A stretch of 57,356 bases of DNA from an uncultured Clostridia bacterium (GTDB taxonomy: Bacteria > Bacillota > Clostridia > TANB77 > CAG-508). Position numbers and translations under genes: made by a program. The stretch's first letter is position 1. The number at the start of each line of letters is the position of its first letter. Positions 8,088 to 16,768 of the stretch are shown here, one piece after another. Below the pieces are notes generated by a model. The model was given only the letters and a program-made list of their open reading frames with translations. It searched no databases and was not told the origin of the DNA. The DNA is taken from positions 1 through 57,356 of the forward strand of contig CAKOVP010000002.1 in the NCBI GenBank assembly GCA_934122035.1, read 5' to 3'.

Positions 8088-9007
8088 TAATCTAAATTAT
8101 TTAAAATGTTTGGTAACATTTGCTTCTTTCTAGAAACAACATTGTTTAGCATTGCTGTATTATTTTCTAGATTTACTCCGAAAGCTTTTTCTATAGTATT
8201 AGCTTTTCTACCCATAGCAATTATTTTTGAATTTGCGTTTAATATATCTGTTGCAGCAAACATATAGAAATCTAAGTTTTTATCATTAATTTCTTTTTGA
8301 ATAGCATCTTCTAATTCAGCTTGTCTGCTAAATACAGAATTTAAATCAACTGCATTAACTTGAGAAATTTCAAATTTTGCATTTTTATCATCAAATTCTT
8401 TTGCATCAATATTTATAACTTGGAAAGGAGAAAACTCACTAATATCAGTTCCAGCCTTTAACATTTCTTTTCCATAAGATTCAATATCAACACCTGCAAT
8501 GCTTGCAAGTTTATTTGCAATTTCTCTATCTTGCTCAGTGCAAGTTGGTGATTTAAATAATAGTGTATCAGAAATAATAGCACTAAGCATTAAACCAGCC
8601 ATTTGTGAATCTATATCTACATCATTTTGTTTATATAATTTGTAAAGAATAGTTCCTGTACATCCTAATGGCTCTGCAATATAATACATTGGTTCTTTAG
8701 TTTCAAACTTTATTTTATGATGGTCAACAACCATTTTTATTTTTGCTTTTTCAATACCAGAAACACTTTGAGTGAATTCATTGTGGTCAACTAATGCAAC
8801 TTCACAATTTTCGTCAACACTATCTAAAGTTAATGGTTCTTCTATTTCAAAAGTTTTTAATGCATAAGCAGTTTCTTTATTTACGTTTCCTAATTTATAT
8901 GCAACAGCATCAACGCCTAAAGCTCTTTCTAAATTAGCAAGAACAATGGCAGATGTTATTGTATCTGTATCTGGTTTTTGATGTCCAAAAACATATAATT
9001 TACTCAT
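8087..9007 (-). CDS. ppaC: Manganese-dependent inorganic pyrophosphatase
   Basis: It hydrolyses pyrophosphate to phosphate in the cytosol, which pulls biosynthetic reactions forward. This is the family II (DHH) enzyme. Metal ligands are visible at GHQKPDTD (His9, Asp13, Asp15), VDHNE (Asp74) and DHH (95-97). SRKKQ near the C-terminus binds substrate. Its 306 residues match the short form without CBS or DRTGG domains. GGAGAC lies just before the ATG. It is convergent with cotJABC and stands alone. Confidence 0.97.
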   Translation of the reverse strand: MSKLYVFGHQKPDTDTITSAIVLANLERALGVDAVAYKLGNVNKETAYALKTFEIEEPLTLDSVDENCEVALVDHNEFTQSVSGIEKAKIKMVVDHHKIKFETKEPMYYIAEPLGCTGTILYKLYKQNDVDIDSQMAGLMLSAIISDTLLFKSPTCTEQDREIANKLASIAGVDIESYGKEMLKAGTDISEFSPFQVINIDAKEFDDKNAKFEISQVNAVDLNSVFSRQAELEDAIQKEINDKNLDFYMFAATDILNANSKIIAMGRKANTIEKAFGVNLENNTAMLNNVVSRKKQMLPNILNNLD

Positions 9008-9239
9008 AATAATAGTCTCCTTTAAAATAAAAAATAGTCTTAGAAATATTCAAATATTATGTAATTCTCTGACTTTTTAATTATAGCACAATTCATTTAT
9101 TTAGTCAAATAAAATTACTTTTCATAAATTAACACTATTTATTTTCATTTGCAATGTTTACAATATAATGCTATAATTGATTTCAAATTTGACTTTATAT
9201 GATAAAAATTAATATTATTGAAAATGGAGGTGAAATAAT

Positions 9240-10061
9240 GTGCAAGAACAAGAGATACAGTTAGAGGAAAATTTTGAACAAATTATATATATTAATATGG
9301 ATGATTCTGGAAGGTTAGTGCATGGAGAACCGAGCGAGTTGGTTTTTGTATATGGTGGTGTTTTTTTTCTTTCTTTACACGAGCAAGAGGACTTTTCAAG
9401 ACAGTATAAAGCCCTAGTTGACTTAATAAAACCTAGATATTGTAAAAGTTTTTCAAAAGACATTTCTTTAAACAAGGAACATTGTGCAACGCATAATTAT
9501 CAAAATTGTATGTATGATTGTCCAGAACTAAAATCCAATATGCTAGAACCAAAAGATAGAAGAAGATTATTAAATTTTATAAAAAGGTATGACACTTCTG
9601 TTGCAGTAGTTTCTAATTATAAAATTAAAGACTATATTTTTGATAGTAAAGCCTCAAAAGGGAGATTTAAAGATTATATTATAAAAAGAGAGGTTAAAAG
9701 AATTATTGAGAATTTAATATCTCAAAACAGACTCAATTCTCATCAACCAGTAAAATTAATTCTTAATTTAGACGAACAGTCTACTGTCTCTAACGGATAT
9801 TATGATTTGGAGAGCTCCATAAAAGAAGAATTACAATTTGGAATTATGAACTATGATTATGGAATCAGTTTTCCACCAATATTATCTTCAGTTACTGTTA
9901 AAGTAAAATATAAAAATTCATATTATAATTATCCTGTTCAAGCTGCGGATTTGCTAGTAGGAGAGGTCAGACACGCATATTATCATTACTTGCAAGATAA
10001 TGATTTTGAAAAATATAGAAAAAGAACAAACTTTTTAAATACATCTATATATTTACCATAA
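9240..10061 (+). CDS. DUF3800 domain protein
   Basis: The N-terminus has the DUF3800 acidic motif YINMDDSGRL and the C-terminus has PVQAADLLVGEVRHAY, the conserved QxAD end of the family. DUF3800 proteins have an RNase H-like fold and often lie near defence or mobile genes; their biochemical role is not settled. The GTG at 9240 is the start, with GGAGG 9 bases upstream; an overlapping ATG two bases earlier opens only a short frame. No neighbour hints at a partner. Confidence 0.8.
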   Translation: MQEQEIQLEENFEQIIYINMDDSGRLVHGEPSELVFVYGGVFFLSLHEQEDFSRQYKALVDLIKPRYCKSFSKDISLNKEHCATHNYQNCMYDCPELKSNMLEPKDRRRLLNFIKRYDTSVAVVSNYKIKDYIFDSKASKGRFKDYIIKREVKRIIENLISQNRLNSHQPVKLILNLDEQSTVSNGYYDLESSIKEELQFGIMNYDYGISFPPILSSVTVKVKYKNSYYNYPVQAADLLVGEVRHAYYHYLQDNDFEKYRKRTNFLNTSIYLP

Positions 10062-10063
10062 AA

Positions 10064-10090
10064 AAAAAGAGCCTTTGAATGGCCCTTTTC
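10064..10090 (+). terminator. Probable terminator after DUF3800 gene
   Basis: An A-run, then AAAGAGCC / GGCCCTTTT (one mismatch) around TTTGAAT, right after the stop codon. Confidence 0.5.
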
Positions 10091-10277
10091 CAAGTAAATA
10101 GGTGTATTTTTAATACACTTAATTTTTCAATCTAATTTTACTTGTACACCGAACAAAGGGGAATTCCCTTTTGGTATAATAATTGTAACATTTAAAAAAT
10201 TAAATGTCAACAATTATATTATTATTTTATACTTTTGATTTGTTTTTATGCATAACATTTTTATTTTTTTAGATTAT

Positions 10278-10353
10278 TGGAGCTAACAACGGGAATCGAA
10301 CCCGTGACCTCAGCCTTACCAAGGCTGCACTCTACCGACTGAGCTATGTTAGC
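10278..10353 (-). tRNA. tRNA-Thr (anticodon GGT)
   Basis: The reverse complement folds as a cloverleaf. The 7-bp acceptor stem is GCTAACA / TGTTAGC, the D arm contains AGCTCAG.CGGTAGAG, the anticodon loop is TTGGTAA (anticodon GGT), and the T arm contains GGTTCGATTCC. CCA is encoded. It reads ACC and ACT. It lies between the DUF3800 gene and sigH on the sigH strand. Confidence 0.96.
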
Positions 10354-10410
10354 ATTTTTAGGCTCTAATTAGAATTTGATTATACTCTCGAGATATCCTT
10401 TTTAGAAGCC

Positions 10411-11049
10411 TTATATATTACCTTCTGTTTGAATATTTTTTACTGTCTTTTTTCTTATTCTTTGAATTGCATTATCTACTGATTTTACAGGAGCATCCAA
10501 TTTTGCTGCAATTGTTACGTAAGAATCTCCTTGAATATATCTTCCAAGAACTCTTTTTTCAAAGTCACTTAAATGTGTATCAATTGCATTTTCTACACTA
10601 GACATATATTCTTTTTTTGTTATTGTGTCTAATGGATCTTCAACAATTTTTGTGTCTAATACTTCCATTATCTCTGAATTATTAGTGCCATCTTCATTTT
10701 CATATGCATTCATATTTAAGGATAAATACGAATTTAATGGCATATGTTTTTGTCTGTTAGATGATTTTATTGCAGTAATTAGCTGTCTTTCTATACATAA
10801 GTTTGCAAATGATTTAAATGAATTTTGTTTATCTTCCTTGTAGTCTTTTATTGCCTTGTATAAACCAATTAGCCCTTCTTGAATTATGTCTTCTTTTTCT
10901 GCACCAATAATAAAATACTTGTTTACTTTAGAATTGACCAAGTCTTGATATTTGCAAATTAAAAAGTCTAAGGCTTCTTTGTCATCTTGCTTTATTGCTT
11001 CTAATAATTCTTCGTCCGACATATTAGTATATTTACTGTTGTTAATCAT
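10411..11049 (-). CDS. sigH: Sporulation sigma factor SigH
   Basis: The 212 residues match sigma-H (Spo0H), which drives transition-state and early sporulation genes. Region 2 is visible in DLVNSKVNKYFIIGAEKEDIIQEGLIGLYKAIKDY and FKSFANLCIERQLITAI. Region 4 has DFEKRVLGRYIQGDSYVTIAAKL and a helix-turn-helix ending SVDNAIQRIRKK. A small acidic insert (YENEDGTN) lies between. A tRNA-Thr gene follows on the same strand. Targets in this window probably include the spoIIA operon. Confidence 0.95.
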   Translation of the reverse strand: MINNSKYTNMSDEELLEAIKQDDKEALDFLICKYQDLVNSKVNKYFIIGAEKEDIIQEGLIGLYKAIKDYKEDKQNSFKSFANLCIERQLITAIKSSNRQKHMPLNSYLSLNMNAYENEDGTNNSEIMEVLDTKIVEDPLDTITKKEYMSSVENAIDTHLSDFEKRVLGRYIQGDSYVTIAAKLDAPVKSVDNAIQRIRKKTVKNIQTEGNI

Positions 11050-11286
11050 TTTTTAGATAAGTCCTCCTAAGTCAGCACTTTGTATGCTTGTATTATATGC
11101 TAGTTTTCCTTGAAAAGTCAATAGTTTTAGCCGTTAATTTTGTTATTTTTTCGATTTTCTATTGCATTTTGTAAAGTATTTTGATTTCATAGCAAATACT
11201 TATATTAGTTGCTTTTTTACAGTTATTGTGTTAAACTATACTAGCAATTTTCAATTTTATCTTTTTTGTAATTACAAGGAGGAGTT

Positions 11287-11565
11287 ATGTATTATCGTTT
11301 GGTAAGTGGACGAAAGGTTGAATTACCTTCAAGTAGTAAAAATTTTATCTTAATTTTGGAAAACCGTATTGCCTTTGGTATTAATGATGAAAACTATCAA
11401 AAAGCAATTTCATTTTTAATGGAAAATCCTAAGGCGAAAGTTAATATTGGTATACCAAAAGATCCTGGTTTTTACTTAATTTATGATAATTCTACCTATT
11501 CTGCGTGGGGATACAATGCTCCAGGCAGCCATAAACTTTCCAGAATATTTTTTATGTTTAAATAA
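11287..11565 (+). CDS. Uncharacterised 92-residue protein
   Basis: I do not recognise the family. AAGGAGGAG lies 4 bases before the ATG and a strong terminator follows, so the gene looks real and is transcribed alone. There is no signal peptide or membrane segment. The sequence alternates short hydrophobic strands (FILILENRIAFGI, FYLIYD) with charged turns, suggesting a small mixed alpha/beta protein. It ends in an aromatic stretch (IFFMFK). It lies between sigH (divergent) and ychF. Confidence 0.6.
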   Translation: MYYRLVSGRKVELPSSSKNFILILENRIAFGINDENYQKAISFLMENPKAKVNIGIPKDPGFYLIYDNSTYSAWGYNAPGSHKLSRIFFMFK

Positions 11566-11574
11566 AAAATTATA

Positions 11575-11622
11575 AAACACTGCAATTAAGTTGCTTTTAT
11601 GCACTTTTTGCAGTGTTTTAGA
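11575..11622 (+). terminator. Terminator with long stem
   Basis: AAACACTGCA pairs with TGCAGTGTTT across an A/T-rich loop and is followed by TTTAG. It lies between the 92-residue gene and the ychF promoter. Confidence 0.7.
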
Positions 11623-11644
11623 CTTAAAAATAATTACAGTTTAA

Positions 11645-11673
11645 TTGCAAAAACAAACAATTTGTGTTATATT
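11645..11673 (+). promoter_or_regulatory. Sigma-A promoter of ychF
   Basis: TTGCAA (11645-11650) and TATATT (11668-11673) have 17-base spacing, about 37 bases before the ychF ATG. Confidence 0.5.
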
Positions 11674-11709
11674 ATAGTAGCTATAGAAAAAAGAAAGGTC
11701 GAAGATATA

Positions 11710-12798
11710 ATGAAAATAGGAATTGTAGGACTTCCAAATGTAGGAAAGAGTACTTTATTTAATGCAATAACAAATGCGGGAGCAGAATGTGCAAACTATC
11801 CATTCTGCACAATAGAGCCAAATGTTGGAGTTGTTCCAGTGCCAGATGAAAGATTGGACAACTTGGCAAAAATGTATAACCCTCAAAAGGTTACACATGC
11901 TATAATTGAATTTGTTGATATAGCAGGTTTAGTTAAAGGAGCTAGCAAAGGAGAAGGATTAGGAAATAAATTCTTGTCACATATAAGAGAAACAGACGCA
12001 ATCTGCGAGGTTGTAAGATGTTTCGAGGATTCAAACATAATACATGTTGATGGAAGCATAAATCCTGTAAGAGATATTCAAACTATTAATTTAGAATTAA
12101 TTTTTGCAGACTTGGAAACTGTTGAAAAAAGAATAGACAGAAGCAGCAAAATGATAAAGGCAGACAAAAAATATCAATTTGAATTAGATACATGGAAGAA
12201 AGTAAGAGAAGCGCTTCAAAATGGTAAAATGGCAAGAAGTCTTGATTATTCTGAGGAAGAACTAGAAGTAATAAAAGATGCGTTTTTACTTACAATGAAA
12301 CCTATTTTATATGTTGCAAATGTTTCTGAAGAACAGCTTTCGGACAATAATGACGCAAACGTAAAGGCTGTTGAAGAATATGCAAAACAAGACAAAGCAG
12401 AAGTTATAAAGCTTTGTGTAAAAATAGAAGAAGAACTATCAAGTCTTGATGGAGATGACAAGAAAGAAATGCTAGAAGCATTAGGATTAGAAGAATCTGG
12501 ACTAGATAAAGTAATAAAATCAAGCTATGATCTATTAGGTCTAATGTCTTTCCTAACAGCAGGAGAGCCAGAAGTAAGAGCTTGGACTATAAAAAAAGGA
12601 ACTAAAGCACCACAAGCTGCAGGAAAAATCCACTCAGATATTGAAAGAGGATTTATTAGAGCAGAAATTGTATCTTATGATGATTTAATAAGAGAAGGCT
12701 CAATGGTTGCTGCTAAAGAAAAAGGATTAGTTCGTTCTGAAGGAAAAGAATACATAATGCAAGATGGTGATATAGTACTATTCAAATTTAATGTATAA
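11710..12798 (+). CDS. ychF: Redox-regulated ATPase YchF (Obg family)
   Basis: It is a P-loop GTPase-superfamily ATPase that associates with ribosomes and stress responses. The ATG giving MKIGIVGLPNVGKS is the family start; AAAGG lies upstream and the resulting 363 residues equal the usual length. Motifs are the P-loop GLPNVGKS (7-14), switch II DIAGLVKGASKGEGLGNKFL, the NVSE motif in place of the GTP-specific NKxD (explaining ATP use), and a C-terminal TGS-like domain (FLTAGEPEVRAWTI...GDIVLFKFNV). It is flanked by terminators, so monocistronic. Confidence 0.97.
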   Translation: MKIGIVGLPNVGKSTLFNAITNAGAECANYPFCTIEPNVGVVPVPDERLDNLAKMYNPQKVTHAIIEFVDIAGLVKGASKGEGLGNKFLSHIRETDAICEVVRCFEDSNIIHVDGSINPVRDIQTINLELIFADLETVEKRIDRSSKMIKADKKYQFELDTWKKVREALQNGKMARSLDYSEEELEVIKDAFLLTMKPILYVANVSEEQLSDNNDANVKAVEEYAKQDKAEVIKLCVKIEEELSSLDGDDKKEMLEALGLEESGLDKVIKSSYDLLGLMSFLTAGEPEVRAWTIKKGTKAPQAAGKIHSDIERGFIRAEIVSYDDLIREGSMVAAKEKGLVRSEGKEYIMQDGDIVLFKFNV

Positions 12799-12819
12799 AA
12801 AATATTGCACATATTTATA

Positions 12820-12857
12820 AAAAGTGAGTTAGATATATTTCTAATTCACTTTTTTTA
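12820..12857 (+). terminator. Terminator after ychF
   Basis: AAAGTGAGTTAG pairs with CTAATTCACTTT (G-U tolerated) and is followed by a T-run. Confidence 0.8.
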
Positions 12858-12867
12858 TGCAAAAAAT

Positions 12868-12938
12868 GTCGAAAACTTCTTATTTTTCGATAAAACTTGT
12901 CAATATTTGCTATTGGAAATTTATGGAAAAAGAACTAT
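12868..12938 (+). promoter_or_regulatory. Probable Spo0A box and sigma-H promoter of the spoIIA operon
   Basis: TGTCGAA (12868-12874) matches the Spo0A box core. Downstream, GGAAAT (12915-12920) and GAACTAT (12932-12938) with 11 bases between resemble the sigma-H pattern AGGAWWT-N11-12-GAAT. Spo0A~P with sigma-H is the known control of spoIIA in Bacillus and Clostridium. The match is suggestive only. Confidence 0.45.
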
Positions 12939-13045
12939 ACTATATTAGAAAATAAAAAGAGGAAAAATTGTGAAAAACAATTACAATTTTGCAATACAAA
13001 ATAAAAAATATTTAATTGTTTTACGATTTTTATCTTAAAGGAGGA

Positions 13046-13419
13046 ATGAAATTAGAAGTGGAATGTATTTATGTACCTAGAAACAAGCTATTAACAATAA
13101 AAATAGCAGATGAAATTGACGAAAGTACAACAGATAAATTAAGGAGGAAAATTGATAATGAAATTACGAGATTTATGCCTAGAAAAGTTATATTTGATTT
13201 TAGTAACGTTGCTTTCATGGACAGTGCAGGAATAGGAATGTTGCTTCGGAAGATACAAAATAATTAAAATGTTGGGAGGAAACTTAGCTTTAGCCAATGT
13301 AAATAGACAAGTTGAAAAGGTTTTTGAAATTAGTGGAATTCTAAAAATAATTCCAATAATAAAAGAATCAGAGAATAATTACAAAGAAAAACGGAGGAGA
13401 AAATGTTGGGAATTTATGA
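13046..13419 (+). CDS. spoIIAA: Anti-sigma F factor antagonist SpoIIAA, read through +1 frameshift(s) at CGG
   Basis: SpoIIAA is the STAS protein that, when dephosphorylated, frees sigma-F from SpoIIAB in the forespore. The upstream frame gives 67 residues with the phosphorylation site FMDSAGIG (Ser60), then CGG at 13247 and a stop at 13265. Skipping the C gives GRYKIIKMLGGNLALANV and VEKVFEISGILKIIPI, the exact conserved second half of STAS. A second CGG at 13392 skipped the same way ends the protein at TGA 13417-13419 (123 residues); unskipped it would end at 13430. The ATG at 13046 is very close to AAAGGAGG; GTG 13058 or TTG 13016 are alternatives. It overlaps spoIIAB. The non-shifted product would be a truncated STAS domain. 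Confidence 0.85.
13247..13249 (+). other. +1 recoding site CGG in spoIIAA
   Basis: Frame 0 reads CTT CGG AAG and stops six codons later. Skipping C gives CTT-GGA-AGA, restoring L-G-R-Y-K, a conserved STAS motif. Confidence 0.8.
13392..13394 (+). other. Second CGG (+1) in the spoIIAA tail, overlapping the spoIIAB ribosome site
   Basis: In the restored spoIIAA frame AAA CGG AGG occurs again. Skipping C gives GGA-GGA and a stop at 13417. The CGGAGGAG is also the ribosome site for spoIIAB. Confidence 0.5.
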
Positions 13420-13846
13420 TAATGAAATGAAATTAGAGTTTATTAGTAAATCTGCTAATGAGGCTTTTGCTAGGATAAGCGTTGCAGCTTTTGCATCACA
13501 ATTAGATCCAACAATTGATGAACTAGCAGACATAAAAACAGCTGTATCTGAGGCTGTAACAAATTCTATAATTCATGGTTACGAAAATACAAGTGGAATA
13601 GTTAAAGTAGAGGCAAGAATAAAGGACAATTGTGTGGAAGTGCAGGTATCAGATTCTGGTAAAGGAATAGAGGACATAGAACTTGCCAAAAGGCCATTAT
13701 ATACAACTAAAGCAAATTTGGAACGTTCTGGCATGGGATTTACAATTATGGAAAGCTTTATGGACGAGCTAAAAATTGAGTCTATTCCAGATATGGGAAC
13801 AAAGGTTACAATGAAGAAATACATAATGCCAAAGGAAGGTATTTAA
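13403..13846 (+). CDS. spoIIAB: Anti-sigma F factor SpoIIAB
   Basis: It is a GHKL-fold serine kinase that binds sigma-F and phosphorylates SpoIIAA. The N box is SEAVTNSIIHGY (Glu50, Asn54), the G1 box VSDSGKGIEDI, and the G2 box RSGMGFTIMESFMD; the MKLEFISKSANEAFAR start is typical. Its 147 residues match the family. GGAGGAG lies 4 bases before the ATG, inside the end of spoIIAA, so the two are translationally coupled. It is in one operon with spoIIAA and sigF. Confidence 0.97.
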   Translation: MLGIYDNEMKLEFISKSANEAFARISVAAFASQLDPTIDELADIKTAVSEAVTNSIIHGYENTSGIVKVEARIKDNCVEVQVSDSGKGIEDIELAKRPLYTTKANLERSGMGFTIMESFMDELKIESIPDMGTKVTMKKYIMPKEGI

Positions 13847-13849
13847 AAT

Positions 13850-14578
13850 ATGTATGAAAACACATATGATGAAATTGCAAAAGCTCAAAATGGCGACAAA
13901 ATTGCAATGGACAATCTTGTTAAAAACAATTTAGGGTTGGTATATACTATTTCCAAAAGATTTATTGGAAGAGGTTATGACATTGAAGACTTAAATCAAA
14001 TTGGAGCAATAGGATTAATAAAATCTATAAAAAAATTTGATTTAAATTATAATGTAAAACTGTCTACATACTCTGTTCCTTTTATACTTGGAGAAATAAA
14101 AAGATTTATAAGAGATGATGGAAGAGTAAAAATAAGTCGAAGTATAAAGGAACTTGGCTATAAAATAAGAGAAATGCAAAACGAACAAATAAGAAAAAAT
14201 GGCGAAGAGCTAAGCATAGAAGAACTAGCAAGAGAACTAAAAATATCGAAAGAAGACGTGGCACTTGCAATAGAGGTAAATGCGTCTAATATTGTAACAT
14301 CTATTAATGAACCAGCATTTGGAAAAGATTCTGAAAAAGAAACTTCTGTAGAGGACATTCTTCCAGACAAGCAAAATCAAGAAAAGGAAATAACAGATAA
14401 ACTTACAATAAATAAGTTGATACAGGAGCTAACTCCTAAGGAACAGGATGTAGTAATTTTAAGATATTTTAAAGAAGAAACACAGTCTCAAGTCGCAAAA
14501 AGGCTTGGAATAAGCCAGGTGCAGGTTTCAAGAATAGAAAAAAAGGTGTTGGCGGTTATGAGAGAAAAGCTAATTTAA
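13850..14578 (+). CDS. sigF: Forespore sigma factor SigF
   Basis: It is the first forespore-specific sigma factor, held by SpoIIAB until engulfment begins. Region 2 is visible in LVYTISKRFIGRGYDIEDLNQIGAIGLIKSIKKFD and KLSTYSVPFILGEIKRFIRDDG. Region 3 has ISRSIKELGYKI and LSIEELARELKIS. Region 4 has LTPKEQDVVILRYF and a helix-turn-helix SQVAKRLGISQVQVSRIEKK. The 242 residues are typical. It starts 3 bases after spoIIAB. No terminator is obvious behind it. Confidence 0.97.
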   Translation: MYENTYDEIAKAQNGDKIAMDNLVKNNLGLVYTISKRFIGRGYDIEDLNQIGAIGLIKSIKKFDLNYNVKLSTYSVPFILGEIKRFIRDDGRVKISRSIKELGYKIREMQNEQIRKNGEELSIEELARELKISKEDVALAIEVNASNIVTSINEPAFGKDSEKETSVEDILPDKQNQEKEITDKLTINKLIQELTPKEQDVVILRYFKEETQSQVAKRLGISQVQVSRIEKKVLAVMREKLI

Positions 14579-14694
14579 TCTATAATTTTATACTGGCATA
14601 TTGGACTGAAAACTAGGATACAGCTAGTAGGTATTTAGTAATCATATAGCTTAGGTTTCATTTTGGTTACTTAGATTTTAGGGAGGAAAAAAGA

Positions 14695-15706
14695 GTGAAA
14701 AAAATATTCATAGTAATACTATTTCTAATGTCAATGATATTTTTAATTCCAATAATTTTTACAAGAAAATTTAAAACAGAAGAAACAAGTGTGAATACTA
14801 ATATAGAAAATATAGAAAACAATCAAAATGAACAACAAGCAAATTATGAATATTCAAAGTTAGGAACAATTAAATTATTACATAGTAAAACTGGAGAAGT
14901 AGAAAATTTAGAAATGGATAAATATCTGCTAGGAGTTGTATCTGCAGAAATGCCAGCAAGCTTTGAAGAAGAAGCTCTAAAAGCACAGGCAATAGTAGCT
15001 AGAACATATACTGCATATATAATTTTAAATGGAAGCGGAAAACATAAAGAAGCCGACATTTGTGACGACTCGAGATGTTGTCAAGCTTGGATTTCTAAAG
15101 AAGACAGACTTGCAAAATGGGATGAAAATTTGAAAAATGAATATTGGACAAAAATAGAAAATGCAGTAAATTCAACAAAGGGAAAAGTTATAACATATAA
15201 TGGAGAAGTAATTGATGCCTTCTTTCATTCAAACAGTGGAGGAAAAACAGAAAATGTCTCTGCTGTATGGGGAGGAGCAGACTTGCCATATTTGCAAAGT
15301 GTAGAAACAGCTGGAGAAGATGCTTATTCACAGTATGAATCAGAAGTAGAGCTTAGCAAACAAGACTTTGAAAACAAAATAAAAGAAAAATATTCGAACT
15401 TTACAATAGACTATAATGCCGAAGATGCAATAAAAATATTGGAATATACTGATGGAAATAGAGTAAAAACAGTAAAAATTGGAAATCTTGAACTGTCGCG
15501 GAGTAGAGGTAAGAACCTTATTAGGATTAAGGTCTGCAAATTTTGAAGTTAAAATAGAGGGGGATAACATAAAATTTGCTGTAAAAGGCTATGGACACGG
15601 AGTTGGAATGAGTCAAACTGGAGCAGATAGCCTTGCAAAACAAGGTCAAAATTGCGAAGAAATAGTAAAACACTTCTACACAGGAGTAGAAATCACAAAT
15701 CTATAG
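14695..15706 (+). CDS. spoIID: Stage II sporulation protein D, read through +1 frameshift at CGG
   Basis: SpoIID is a membrane-anchored lytic transglycosylase that thins septal peptidoglycan and drives engulfment. GTG start with GGGAGG 9 bases upstream; one membrane anchor at residues 2-22. The catalytic Glu85 is in LGVVSAEMP, Cys123/128/129 may bind zinc, and FFHSNSGGKTENV and VWGGADLPYLQSV follow. The upstream frame reaches CGG at 15499 after residue 268 and stops at 15546. Skipping the C gives GVEVRTLLGLRSANFEV and the signature GYGHGVGMSQTGADSLA, for 336 residues in all (Bacillus: 343). The next gene is spoIIQ-like, a usual clostridial pair. The unshifted product lacks the conserved C-terminal 68 residues. 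Confidence 0.88.
15499..15501 (+). other. +1 recoding site CGG in spoIID
   Basis: Frame 0 reads CTG TCG CGG AGT and soon stops. Skipping C gives TCG-GGA-GTA, restoring L-S-G-V-E-V-R before LLGLRS. Confidence 0.8.
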
Positions 15707-15710
15707 AAAA

Positions 15711-15741
15711 TCGCCCAAAGGGGACTCCCTTTTTTGGGAGA
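15711..15741. repeat. Dispersed GGGACGTCCC palindrome, copy 2 (degenerate), likely terminator of spoIID
   Basis: The unit TCGCCCAAAGGGGACTCCC...TGGGAGA has lost the CG step of the core and one base of the right arm. A T-run follows, so it probably also terminates spoIID. Confidence 0.7.
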
Positions 15742-15843
15742 TTTTTGTGTTTTTAAATTTGCACTATCCTTTAAAGTTTTTTTTAAATTGTATAAATTTA
15801 TAAGAAATGGAAATAATTATACTAATTTAAATGAGAAAGGAAT

Positions 15844-16692
15844 GTGATTAAATTTATGGACAGACGTCAAAGAAGAAACGAAAATTATGTATCTAATATA
15901 AGTATGTGGGTGCTTGGAGCCGTTGCAGTAGCACTATTAATAGCATTTGGGGTTGGAGTTGTAATTAATAATAATCAAACAAGACAGGCAAAAAGATTTA
16001 CCACAAATACACAAAGAATTGCAGAAACAAATACAATGGTAAATACATCGGAAAATATGCAAAACAACACGCAAACAGTAAGTACATCTATTGGAAGAAG
16101 TGTAAACGAAATGCAAGAAAACACTACAAATACGGAAAAAAATAATACAGAAAAAATGGCAGTAAATACTAGTAAAGCAGAAGAAACTAAAAATAACACA
16201 AAAACTAATACAACAAAAGCAACAAACATAGAAAAAGAAACTGAGGTAAAACAAGAAGACACAAAAAGTGAAGAAACGAGCAAAGATCCAAGCTTTTCAA
16301 AACCAGTAGAAGGAGAAAAATTGCAAGACTATTCTAAAGACAACTTAGTATATTCTAACACACTGAAAGAGTGGACTACTCATCTTGGAATAGATTATTT
16401 AGCAGAAAAAACAGATGTGGTAAAAGCTGCAGCAGATGGAAAAATAAAATCAATAAAAAACGATCCAAGATATGGACTAACAGTTGTAATAGAACACTCA
16501 AATGGATTTGAAAGCATATATTCTAGCTTACTTACAGCAGAATTTGTAACAATTGGAGAAGAAGTAAAACAAGGGCAAACAATTGCAACAGTTGGAAATA
16601 CTGCAACATTTGAAATCGCAGATGAAACACATCTCCACTTCGAAATAAAAAAAGATGGTGAAAATGTAGATCCTAACATTTATATAAAATAA
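15844..16692 (+). CDS. spoIIQ: SpoIIQ-like M23 peptidase (forespore membrane)
   Basis: An N-terminal membrane segment (residues 21-40) is followed by about 110 Asn/Thr/Glu-rich linker residues and a LytM domain. Zinc motifs are intact: HLGID (His180, Asp184) and HLHFE (His263, His265), so endopeptidase activity is likely, as in clostridial SpoIIQ. In sporulation it sits in the forespore membrane and pairs with SpoIIIAH across the intermembrane space. It follows spoIID directly, which supports the assignment. GTG 15844 is only 2 bases from AGAAAGGA; ATG 15856 is the alternative start. A palindrome-type terminator follows. Confidence 0.85.
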   Translation: MIKFMDRRQRRNENYVSNISMWVLGAVAVALLIAFGVGVVINNNQTRQAKRFTTNTQRIAETNTMVNTSENMQNNTQTVSTSIGRSVNEMQENTTNTEKNNTEKMAVNTSKAEETKNNTKTNTTKATNIEKETEVKQEDTKSEETSKDPSFSKPVEGEKLQDYSKDNLVYSNTLKEWTTHLGIDYLAEKTDVVKAAADGKIKSIKNDPRYGLTVVIEHSNGFESIYSSLLTAEFVTIGEEVKQGQTIATVGNTATFEIADETHLHFEIKKDGENVDPNIYIK

Positions 16693-16768
16693 TATTTGAC
16701 TAAAAAAGTAAAGCCATACTGTAAAACTAGTTCAAAATGCTCATAAAGTTGTAATAATAAAACAATGC

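Noticed and set aside
15975..16283. Minus-strand frames opposite the spoIIQ-like linker
   Set aside because: Low-complexity Phe/Ser/Val/Cys shadow of the Asn/Thr-rich linker.
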